64,000 nucleotides of DNA from Candidatus Rhodoblastus alkanivorans (GTDB lineage: Bacteria > Pseudomonadota > Alphaproteobacteria > Rhizobiales > Beijerinckiaceae). Positions 8,359-15,521 of the stretch are shown here, in pieces. The notes below the pieces were generated by a model that saw only the letters and a program-made list of their open reading frames with translations, was not told the origin of the DNA and made no database searches. A program made the translations under genes and the position numbers. The stretch's first letter is position 1, and every line of letters starts with the position of its first letter. The stretch is from NCBI RefSeq assembly GCF_022760755.1, contig NZ_JAIVFP010000001.1:513501-577500 (forward strand). Reading direction: 5' to 3'.

Positions 8359-8960
8359 TAGACGGAGTTTGCTTCCATGCCGATCAAGCTCGTGCTTATC
8401 GTGGCCAGCGTGAATTGCATTGGGATAATCGCCCCTTTGTTTCGTCACGACAATTGGTTTGGATCAATATCAAGCAGTGGTCCGCCCAATTTACCAATGT
8501 AGTGACTTATTTATCGCATATGGGTCATGGCGACCTGTAGATTTCTCTGGAAAAGTCGCGGGAAACCGCTGAAAATATTGATAAGGGCGCGATCGGAAGA
8601 AATGATGAGCTCATCGACGAGCCGTGATCGGCCTGATGGGAAGGCGGCCGTAGGGCCGAATCGGGTGCGTCTTTAATGCCTTATGGTGGTCCAAGATCAG
8701 ACTATCTTCGTATATTCTGATTTCCGGAAATGTTCGTTCTATACTATGAGTTCGCCGGACAGCCGGCGCGACCCCGGTGTCGCGGCCGCGCGCAGCTCCC
8801 AAAAGATTCGGGCGGATGCGCAAATAAAAGCCCCGTCGGGTTATGAATTGTTCTGGATCAATGTTGTTCCGGGGACGATGGCGTTGGTGGCGTCGCGCCG
8901 GAGATGAAAGGTCCAAAGCGCCGCAGCGTTGGGAATGACGATAAAAGAAGGTGGGGAATC
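8359..8960. other. Divergent intergenic region of about 600 bp
   Basis: This region is AT-richer than its surroundings and separates two divergent cytochrome c4 genes, so it should hold the promoter of the plus-strand gene. A 41-codon frame at 8377-8502 starts MPIKLVLIVASVNCIGIIAPLF and could encode a tiny membrane peptide, but its ribosome site is weak. The rest shows only short, unconvincing frames. No RNA gene was recognised. Confidence 0.4.
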
Positions 8961-9701
8961 ATGCAGGGCATTGGCGGCAAATATTTCGCTCTGGCGGCGG
9001 CCGTCGCCATTTTCGGCGCCGGATTCGCGGCGCATGCGCAAGATCAGACGAAAGCGGCGGCGCCGCAGCCGAACAGCGCCGCCGCTCCATCTCAAGAAAA
9101 GAGCGCTCCGCAGCCGACCGCCGCGCCGGCGCCGGTCGTCAGCGCGGCGATGCATAAAAAAATGGAAGCCAAACTCTCCTACTGCAAGACCTGTCACGGC
9201 GTGCAGGGTCAGGGCTTCCGCGGCGCCTTTCCGATGCCGCGTCTCGCCGGTCAGCAACCGGATTATATCAAGAATCAGTTGCAGGCTTTCATCCAGAAGC
9301 GCCGCGCCAATCCAGTCATGAACAATGTCGCCCATGTCCTGAGCCCGGAAATGGTTGATTTCCTATCGAAGAGCTTCCACGACCTCAACCCGCCGCCGCT
9401 CGGCGGCGCGCCCGCGGCGCTCGTCCCCGAAGGCAAGGAAATCTTCCACAATGGCGTGCCGAGCAAAGATATCCCGCCCTGCGCCACCTGCCACGGCGAC
9501 GACGCCAAGGGCAACGGCGAGATCCCCAGACTGGCGGGTCAGTTGAACGACTATATCATTCGCAAGCTGACCAATTTCGACAAGGAGCGCGGCCTGAAGC
9601 CAAGCCCCACAGATGTGTCGTCGCTCATGAAGCCCATCGCGCACAATCTGACGCAGCAGCAGATCGCCGCGGTCGCAGCCTATGTCAGCAATTTGAAGTG
9701 A
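8961..9701 (+). CDS. Diheme cytochrome c4-family protein with Ala/Pro-rich linker
   Basis: The ATG at 8961 follows a GTGGGGA ribosome site and gives 246 residues. A signal peptide (YFALAAAVAIFGAGFAAHAQ) is followed by an about 40-residue Ala/Pro/Gln linker. Two heme sites (CKTCH, CATCH) each precede a c4 signature (MPRLAGQQPDYIKNQL; IPRLAGQLNDYIIRKL). It is the close paralog of the divergent gene at 7630-8295. The linker is absent from the other copies and may tether or extend the protein in the periplasm. It is transcribed alone, convergent with cytochrome b561. Confidence 0.9.
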   Translation: MQGIGGKYFALAAAVAIFGAGFAAHAQDQTKAAAPQPNSAAAPSQEKSAPQPTAAPAPVVSAAMHKKMEAKLSYCKTCHGVQGQGFRGAFPMPRLAGQQPDYIKNQLQAFIQKRRANPVMNNVAHVLSPEMVDFLSKSFHDLNPPPLGGAPAALVPEGKEIFHNGVPSKDIPPCATCHGDDAKGNGEIPRLAGQLNDYIIRKLTNFDKERGLKPSPTDVSSLMKPIAHNLTQQQIAAVAAYVSNLK

Positions 9702-9746
9702 TTGCGCCGGCCGCGGTCGCATGAATCGAACGCCGGACCGACGAAC

Positions 9747-9780
9747 CAAGCGGACGCCAGCGAACTGGCGTCCCGCTTGG
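9747..9780. terminator. Bidirectional hairpin between convergent genes
   Basis: The arms CCAAGCGG-ACGCCAG and CTGGCGT-CCCGCTTGG pair around a CGAA loop, with one bulged base. It sits between the stop at 9701 (plus) and the stop at 9811 (minus). No long U tract follows, so the strength is uncertain. Confidence 0.5.
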
Positions 9781-9810
9781 AGAACTCGAACGGGCCCGTC
9801 CGGCCGGCTT

Positions 9811-10359
9811 TCAACCTTCGCGGCGCCATGAGCCCGGGAGCATCCGCAGCAGGACGTCATCCTTCCGGACATATTGATGATAGAGCGCCGCGAGGGCATG
9901 AGCCGCGGCCAACCCGATGATGGCGTATGCCGCGACTTCATGCGCTTCGGTCAGCGGGCGGTAAATCTCGGGCGTTCTTCCGAATGGAGACGGAATGGCG
10001 AACAGGCCGAAGTTAAATCCGCGGCCGCGATAGAGCAGGGTCGGAACGCCGATCAGCGGAACCGCGATCATCAAGACGTATAGCCCGGCATGGGTGGCGC
10101 CCGACGCCAGCCGGCTGAGCGGACCAATAGATTCGGGGAGCGGCGGCGGCGGATTTACGAAGCGCAAATAGAGACGCACGACCGACAGCGCCAGGACGGC
10201 GAGACCAATCAGCGCATGCGCATTGATCGCGGCGCTCTTCATGTCCTTCGGGAAATCGTCGATGGTCAGGCCCAGGACGAATGCGACGACAATCAAGCCT
10301 GCAATGGTCCAGTGAAGCGCGATCGCCGCTCCATTATATCGTTTCACGTTCATCAACAT
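9811..10359 (-). CDS. Cytochrome b561-type membrane protein
   Basis: This 182-residue protein has four predicted helices, at about 14-32, 50-68, 91-111 and 145-165. His residues sit where bacterial b561 proteins bind two hemes b: near the N-terminus (ALHWTIAG), in the second helix (NAHALIGLAVL), in the third (ATHAGLYVLMIAVPLIG) and in the last (EAHEVAAYAIIGLAAAHALAALYHQYVRKDDVLLRMLPG). Such proteins pass electrons between quinol and periplasmic partners. It lies next to the cytochrome c4 genes, convergent with the last one, which supports a shared electron-transfer role. Confidence 0.88.
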   Translation of the reverse strand: MLMNVKRYNGAAIALHWTIAGLIVVAFVLGLTIDDFPKDMKSAAINAHALIGLAVLALSVVRLYLRFVNPPPPLPESIGPLSRLASGATHAGLYVLMIAVPLIGVPTLLYRGRGFNFGLFAIPSPFGRTPEIYRPLTEAHEVAAYAIIGLAAAHALAALYHQYVRKDDVLLRMLPGSWRREG

Positions 10360-10379
10360 TAATTTTCCGCTGTTTGTCT

Positions 10380-11130
10380 CATGCCTTCTGACCGTCTTGC
10401 CAGCGCGTCACGATGACGAACGCGGCCCGAGTGAACTGCTGAATGAGCTCAATCCTAACTTTGCTTCGACCGACTGTCGATTCGCTGTCAGATTCATTGA
10501 TCGCAGCCGGAGCCTTGAACCAGCCGCGCAAACCCGCTCCGCGCTGTCGCATCGCATTCCGGTCAACTGAAACATGGCGATTGGCTGCAATGGCGCCCCA
10601 GAAGGCGGTTGCGCGTACGGAGGCGTCCCGCCGATCATGATCATTCGGACTTCCTCTGTCGGCGCCTTTCTCGACCGTCGCGAAAGCGGAGAATCGCCAC
10701 CGTCTTGCGCGCGGGGCTGCCCCATGTCGCCGAGCGCGATAAGCCTCTTGGCTGTTGAGCCAGGGGTTTGCTCGTTCGCGCCCATCAGAATGGGCCAAGG
10801 TGGCGCTGGCCAACAAGCTGGCGCGGATCGCCCGGTCTGTGTTGCGGCGCCAAGATAAATTCGACGACAAATTCGACGTCGCAGGTTCGCCCTTGGCGGC
10901 ATTAGGGTTGGCAGGCCGACGCGAAATCCGTTGATCAGCCGAAAATGTTTGCGGATGGTGACAAAGAGATGGCCTGACAGTCGAACGGCGTTCCGGAAGC
11001 CTCGTTCAAAAGATGGCGTTCGACGCCGCAGGTTTCATGACGGCCTGAACCGGGTATCTCCATCTTGGCTGGGAGGATGCTCAGTGAGCCGTCGCTCATC
11101 GCGGCGGCTCAGGCTTCGTCGAAGGGCGTC
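10380..11130. other. Non-coding stretch holding transposon debris
   Basis: No intact gene is visible between cytochrome b561 and acoC. The right part (about 10690-10934) carries an IS110-like relic, listed separately. The segment 10380-10690 has only short overlapping frames on both strands without family motifs. The stretch 10935-11130 upstream of the aco 3' end is also empty apart from short repeats of GC-rich words. Confidence 0.5.
10690..10934 (+). pseudogene. IS110-family transposase C-terminal relic
   Basis: Two frames read on the plus strand. The first gives RRIATVLRAGLPHVAERDKPLG. After a one-base shift near 10748 the second gives WLLSQGFARSRPSEWAKVALANKLARIARSVLRR. Together they resemble the C-terminal third of IS110 transposases (...LRTLLvhGARA...RDKpl.WL...VALANKxARixWall...). 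The catalytic N-terminal RuvC-like part is not found. It is a decayed fragment between cytochrome b561 and the aco operon. Recognition relies mainly on the ALANK-ARI block. Confidence 0.5.
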
Positions 11131-11137
11131 CGGGCGT

Positions 11138-12253
11138 TCACGCCCTGATATGCGCAAGCAGCAGTTCGTTGACGCGGGCCGCTTTTTCCATCTGGACCAT
11201 ATGTCCGGCGCCGGGCAGCACCTCGATCTTGGCGACGCCTGCCAGCGCTGATGCGTGGGCTACGGGAATGACGCGGTCCGTTTCGCCCGATATCGCCAGC
11301 GCCGGCGTTCCCGACGCCTTCAATTCGTCGGCGAGCACCGACGTCTGACGACCATCCGGGAAAAGCGCCGTCGCGAGACCGCGCAAGGCGGTTTCGACGC
11401 CGTCGATCCTTTTGTATTTCAGGACGTCATCGACAAGCTGGCGGTTGACCAGCGCCGGATCGTTGAACAATTGCTCCAGCAATGGCTTCAACTCGCGCCG
11501 CGATCCAGCAGCCACGAAGCCGTCGAGATAGGCGCTGTTGATATCCGGCCCGAGGCCCGCCGAACCGATCAGCGTCAAGGATTTCACGCGCGCCGGGTGA
11601 TCGAGCGCGGCGCGGATCGAGACGGCGCCGCCCATGGAATGGCCCACAAGATGGGCGGCCGGCACGCCGACGGCGTCCATGAAGGCGAAAACGGAGGACG
11701 CCAGCCAAGCCAGGCTGGAGTCGCCGATTTTCTTGTCCGACTGTCCGTGGCCGGGCAGGTCGAGCGCATAGACCGCGCCGGCGCCGGCAAGGGCTTCGAT
11801 ATTGAACAGCCAATTGTCGAGATCGCCGCCGAATCCGTGGACCAGCACGACGGCGTTGGCGCCTTCGCCGCGTTTGGCGTAACGCAGGCGACCAAAAGGC
11901 GTGTCCACGAATTCATAGCGCGGTCCCGCCTCCTCGACGCCTTCCTCGTCGCTCGCCGGCGCGGCGTAGCCGGCGACGAAGGCGTCGATTTCCGAATCGG
12001 GCACGTCCTCGGGCGCGATGACGCCGATCAGCGCCTTGACCGGATAGACGACGCCGGCTTCGCCGATGATGCGCCGCAGCGCGCCCGCCGCGCCGGATTC
12101 GACGACATTGACGATCTTGTCGGTTTCGACTTCCAGAATTTCATCGCCGACACTGATTTTGGCGCCGACCGGCTTGAGCCAGCCGGTCAGCTTTCCTTCG
12201 GACATCGACAGGCCCCATTTCGGCATGACGATGGGTGAGATGGTCTCGGTCAT
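11138..12253 (-). CDS. acoC: Acetoin dehydrogenase E2 (lipoyl domain + alpha/beta hydrolase fold)
   Basis: The ATG at 12253 gives 371 residues. Residues 1-80 form a lipoyl domain with the attachment Lys near residue 46 (EVETDKIVNVVES). From about 113 the protein is an alpha/beta hydrolase-like domain with oxyanion region LVHGFGG, nucleophile elbow GHSMGG (Ser near 206) and a C-terminal His (GAGHMVQ). This unusual fusion is the hallmark of AcoC, which transfers the acetyl group from E1 to CoA during acetoin cleavage. It is last in the acoXABC row, 11 bp after acoB. No dihydrolipoamide dehydrogenase gene is nearby, so E3 must be supplied elsewhere. Confidence 0.92.
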   Translation of the reverse strand: MTETISPIVMPKWGLSMSEGKLTGWLKPVGAKISVGDEILEVETDKIVNVVESGAAGALRRIIGEAGVVYPVKALIGVIAPEDVPDSEIDAFVAGYAAPASDEEGVEEAGPRYEFVDTPFGRLRYAKRGEGANAVVLVHGFGGDLDNWLFNIEALAGAGAVYALDLPGHGQSDKKIGDSSLAWLASSVFAFMDAVGVPAAHLVGHSMGGAVSIRAALDHPARVKSLTLIGSAGLGPDINSAYLDGFVAAGSRRELKPLLEQLFNDPALVNRQLVDDVLKYKRIDGVETALRGLATALFPDGRQTSVLADELKASGTPALAISGETDRVIPVAHASALAGVAKIEVLPGAGHMVQMEKAARVNELLLAHIRA

Positions 12254-12264
12254 ATGTTTCTCCT

Positions 12265-13287
12265 TCACGCCGCTTTCGCGCGGGCGATGGTCTTGCCGAC
12301 GGCGGCGACAACGTCGTCCGCGGTCGGGATGTAGAGATCTTCGAGCGAAGGCGAGAACGGCGCGGGCGTGTGGGGCGCCGTCACCATTTGCGGCGCCGCC
12401 TTGAGCGCGCCAAAGGCATGCTGCGCGACATAGGCCGTGATGTCGCTGGCGAGTGAGCAGCGCGGATTGGCCTCGTCCACCACCACAAGCCGGCCGGTGT
12501 TCTCGACGCTTTCGATCACCGTGTCCCAGTCGATCGGCGACAGGGTGCGCAGGTCGATGACCTCGGCCTCGATATGGTCCTTGCGGGCCAGGCGCTCCGC
12601 CGCATCCAGCGCGCGATGAACGGTGAGGCCATAGCCGACGATGGTGACATCCTTGCCCTCGCGGACGATGTTCGCCTCGCCGAACGGGATCGCATAGGAT
12701 TCCGCCGGAACCTCGCATTCCGCTCCATAAAGATTCTTGTGCTCGCAGAAGATCACCGGATCGTCGTCGCGGATGGCCTGGATCAGAAGGCCCTTGGCGT
12801 CATAGGCGTTGGATGGGCAGACGACCTTCAGGCCCGGGATATGGGTGAAAATCGGCGTCAGCATTTGCGAGTGCTGCGCCGCCGCGCGGAAACCGGCGCC
12901 GACCATGGCGCGGATGACCACCGGTGTGCGCGCCTTGCCGCCGAACATATATCTGAATTTCGCGGCCTGATTGAAAATCTGGTCGAAACAGACGCCCATG
13001 AAGTCGATGAACATCAGTTCGGCCACGGGGCGCATGCCACAGGCGGCGGCGCCGATCGCCGCGCCAACGTAAGCGGATTCCGACAACGGCGTGTCGAGCA
13101 GGCGATTGCCGTGCTTGGCGTAAAGGCCCTTGGTCACGCCGAGCACGCCGCCCCAGGCGTCGGCCTCGCCGGGCGCGCCGGAGCCTCCGACAATATCCTC
13201 GCCGAGCAGGATGACGCTCGGGTCGCGGGTCATTTCGAGGTCGAGCGCCTCATTGATCGAGGTCTTGAAGCTGATCTTGCGGGTCAT
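12265..13287 (-). CDS. acoB: Acetoin dehydrogenase E1 beta subunit
   Basis: This 340-residue transketolase-like protein carries the E1-beta motifs: VILLGEDIVGGSG, DTPLSESAYVGAAIGAA, MRPVAELMFIDFMGVCFDQIFNQAAKFRYMFGG, GFRAAAQHSQML and VVDEANPRCSLASDITAYV. It forms the thiamine-diphosphate active site with AcoA, which cleaves acetoin to acetaldehyde and an acetyl group. The length fits the family (about 340). It lies 24 bp after acoA and 11 bp before acoC, in one transcript. Confidence 0.95.
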   Translation of the reverse strand: MTRKISFKTSINEALDLEMTRDPSVILLGEDIVGGSGAPGEADAWGGVLGVTKGLYAKHGNRLLDTPLSESAYVGAAIGAAACGMRPVAELMFIDFMGVCFDQIFNQAAKFRYMFGGKARTPVVIRAMVGAGFRAAAQHSQMLTPIFTHIPGLKVVCPSNAYDAKGLLIQAIRDDDPVIFCEHKNLYGAECEVPAESYAIPFGEANIVREGKDVTIVGYGLTVHRALDAAERLARKDHIEAEVIDLRTLSPIDWDTVIESVENTGRLVVVDEANPRCSLASDITAYVAQHAFGALKAAPQMVTAPHTPAPFSPSLEDLYIPTADDVVAAVGKTIARAKAA

Positions 13288-13311
13288 GTCCTTCTCCGTC
13301 GGTCCGGGGCG

Positions 13312-14295
13312 TCAGTAGGCGACGTAAACGTCGGTGAGCAGTTCACGCGCCTGCGGCAGCGGCGCGTCCTTGGCCGATGCGACGGCCGCGTCGATCAGCG
13401 ATGCGACTTCGAGGTCGATCAATGCGAAGTCTCGCTCTGTCGTGAGTTCCGCGTCGCAGAGGCGAGCGCGGAAGATCTTCAGGCAATCGCGATTTTCCCG
13501 GTTGTATTCATTTTCGCCCTTGGCCTTGTAGGTCTGGGCGTCGCCTTCGAAATGGCCATAGAAACGCGCGACATTGCATTCGAGCAGCGCGGGGCCGCCG
13601 CCTTCACGCGCGCGCTTGATGATTTCGCCCGCGGCTTCATAGACGGCGAAGAAATCCATCCCGTCCACGGTGACGCCAGGCATGCCGAAGCCCGAAGCGC
13701 GATCGACATAGGAGTCCACGGCGGTCGCGTAATCGACCGAGGTCGCCTCCGCATAGCCGTTGTTCTCGACCACGAAGACGACCGGAAGGTTCCAGGCGGC
13801 GGCGAGATTCATGCTCTCCAGCACCGTGCCCTGGTTGGCGGCGCCGTCGCCGAAGAATGTGACGCCGACGCCCTTGTCGCCGCGGAATTTAGAGGCGAGC
13901 GCGGCGCCGCAGATCAAGGGCGCGCCGGCGCCGAGAATGCCATTCGCGCCCATCATGCCCTTGGACAGATCGGCGATATGCATCGAGCCACCCTTGCCGC
14001 GGCAGGAGCCGGTCGCCTTGCCGTAAATCTCCGCCATCATCTCATGGACGTCGACGCCCTTGGCGATGCAATGGCCGTGGCCGCGATGGGTCGACGCAAT
14101 GCGGTCGATGTCCGTGAGATGCGTCATGATGCCCGTCGCGCAGGCTTCCTCGCCGGCGTAAAGATGGACGAAGCCGGGAATGTCGCCTTTGGCGAATTCG
14201 ATATGCAGCCGCTCCTCGAAATCGCGAATCGTGCGCATGGTGCGGTAGGCCCGCATCAGCTCTTCCCTCGACAGGGGAAATGGGTTGGTGGACAT
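13312..14295 (-). CDS. acoA: Acetoin dehydrogenase E1 alpha subunit
   Basis: The ATG at 14295 gives 327 residues. Features seen are RTMRTIRDFEERLHIEFAKG, then HLYAGEEACATG, the Asp/Glu-rich E1 entry STHRGHGHCIAKG, and the thiamine-diphosphate motif GDGAANQG...NLPVVFVVENNGYAEAT, with GRGKGGSMH-like CRGKGGSMH. The closest well-known family is AcoA rather than pyruvate E1-alpha, supported by AcoX immediately upstream. The frame can be read far upstream of 14295, but that part is out of frame with nothing known and overlaps acoX. Confidence 0.95.
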   Translation of the reverse strand: MSTNPFPLSREELMRAYRTMRTIRDFEERLHIEFAKGDIPGFVHLYAGEEACATGIMTHLTDIDRIASTHRGHGHCIAKGVDVHEMMAEIYGKATGSCRGKGGSMHIADLSKGMMGANGILGAGAPLICGAALASKFRGDKGVGVTFFGDGAANQGTVLESMNLAAAWNLPVVFVVENNGYAEATSVDYATAVDSYVDRASGFGMPGVTVDGMDFFAVYEAAGEIIKRAREGGGPALLECNVARFYGHFEGDAQTYKAKGENEYNRENRDCLKIFRARLCDAELTTERDFALIDLEVASLIDAAVASAKDAPLPQARELLTDVYVAY

Positions 14296-14324
14296 TCCGT
14301 TGTTCCTCCTTGGTTTGAAAATCT

Positions 14325-15359
14325 TCAGGCGCACGCGAGATTTCGGTCGCGAAGCAGGCCCTTCGCCGCTGCGAAGCGCATCGCGCTGGCGACATCGATC
14401 GTGCTGAAGGCGCGCTCGACGAGTTCGATCGAAACGCGCTGCCGCCGGTCGAAGGACAATTCGCGCTCGCCGTCGAGCGCGATCGATCCGGCCGCGAGTC
14501 GGGGGAAGACCTTTCGTCCCGCCGGAAGGCGCCGCCATTCCTCGACCCCGACGGGCTCGACAAGACCCGGCGCGATCGGCGCCCGCACGACGAGGCGCGC
14601 GGCTCCCGCTGGCGCCAGCTGGACGGTCAATCCGCCGGGTTCGTCGCGGCCAACGGGTTCGAGCAGGGCGGCGATCGCGGACATGCCGATCAACTGCGGG
14701 TCGGCAAAGGCGACATAAAGCTCGCGAAAGGTTTCGGCCCGCCACAGGGCGCGGGCGCCGAGGTTCTGCTGCGACACGATGGCGACATCGACCAGGGCGA
14801 TTTCGGGCGCGCCGTCGTCGATGCGCGTTTCGAGCCATTTATTGCTCTTGACGCCCATGTGCGTGGGAACGGCGCCGGTCGCGACGAGGCCCGTCGCGAG
14901 ACCGGTTGTCGTTGGCTCGCGCATTTCGGGAAAGGCGTTGTTGGTGCCGGTGGAAATGCCGGCGATGGGAACGCCGCCGCATTCGGCCGCGACGACGCGA
15001 TGGGTGCCGTCGCCGCCGAGCACCATGATCGCGGCCACGCCCTGGCTCGACATCATCCGCGCCGCGCGGCGCGAATCCACCGCCGCGCCGGTCACCGGCA
15101 TGTCCAGCAGACTGACGCGCGGAAAACACAGTTCGCCGCGGTTGGAAGATTGGGCGAGTTGGCGCAGCACATGAGCCGCGACGCCGCCGCGCTCGGGCAT
15201 CATCACGACGTCGTCCACGCCGCAGGCCGCGAGGCCGGCGAGCGCGCGCAACAGAATATTGGCGCGGTCTGCGACCTGGAGATTATTGGCCTTGGCGATG
15301 ACGCGACGTATGTCGCGGCCGGAAATCGGATTGGCGATGACGCCGACCTTGGGCGGCAT
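14325..15359 (-). CDS. acoX: AcoX, NAD kinase-like protein of acetoin catabolism
   Basis: The ATG at 15359 has GAGGAAA 4-10 nt upstream and gives 344 residues. The N-terminus (KVGVIANPISGRDIRRVIAKAN) and the motif IMVLGGDGTHRVVAAECGGVPIAGISTGTNNAFPEM are those of the ATP-NAD kinase/diacylglycerol kinase fold. AcoX proteins are always found with acetoin dehydrogenase genes, but their activity has not been settled. It is first of the acoXABC transcript and lies about 20 nt after the predicted start of a sigma-54 dependent transcript. Confidence 0.93.
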   Translation of the reverse strand: MPPKVGVIANPISGRDIRRVIAKANNLQVADRANILLRALAGLAACGVDDVVMMPERGGVAAHVLRQLAQSSNRGELCFPRVSLLDMPVTGAAVDSRRAARMMSSQGVAAIMVLGGDGTHRVVAAECGGVPIAGISTGTNNAFPEMREPTTTGLATGLVATGAVPTHMGVKSNKWLETRIDDGAPEIALVDVAIVSQQNLGARALWRAETFRELYVAFADPQLIGMSAIAALLEPVGRDEPGGLTVQLAPAGAARLVVRAPIAPGLVEPVGVEEWRRLPAGRKVFPRLAAGSIALDGERELSFDRRQRVSIELVERAFSTIDVASAMRFAAAKGLLRDRNLACA

Positions 15360-15391
15360 GGGTTTCCTCAACTTTCTTGTTGAGGATGTTC

Positions 15392-15407
15392 AGCAAGCTC
15401 GGCGCCA
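15392..15407 (-). promoter_or_regulatory. Sigma-54 promoter of acoXABC
   Basis: Reading the minus strand, TGGCGC-CGAGC-TTGCT matches TGGCAC-N5-TTGCW with exact GG/GC spacing. The predicted start is near 15381, giving a leader of about 20 nt before acoX. Dependence on an AAA+ activator fits the adjacent acoR. Confidence 0.88.
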
Positions 15408-15466
15408 TTGCGTAAACGACTTATAACTTATTGTGTTTATGGGCATATAAGAAGAGGCTGGGCAAA

Positions 15467-15511
15467 GGCGCCGCGGCGCCGCGGGCCGCAGGTGTGGCGC
15501 CCGGCGCCACA
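15467..15511 (-). promoter_or_regulatory. Palindromic upstream activating elements of acoXABC
   Basis: A 19-bp palindrome TGTGGCGCC-C-GGCGCCACA (15493-15511) is followed, in the direction of acoX, by a GC block containing GCGGCGCCGCGG. The palindrome centre is 95 bp from the sigma-54 element. The same TGTGGCGC arm and the same 12-mer occur in the divergent FMO promoter. They are probably AcoR binding sites (inference). Confidence 0.65.
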
Positions 15512-15521
15512 GGCGGCAAGG

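Noticed and set aside
8683-8907. 74-codon plus-strand frame in the cytochrome intergenic region
   Set aside because: No ribosome site, no recognisable motif, and it overlaps the expected promoter region of the cytochrome gene at 8961.
12574-14718. 714-codon plus-strand open frame across acoB and acoA
   Set aside because: It lies antisense to two certain genes, has His/Arg/Asp-rich low-information composition and no domain. Such mirror frames are common in high-GC DNA.
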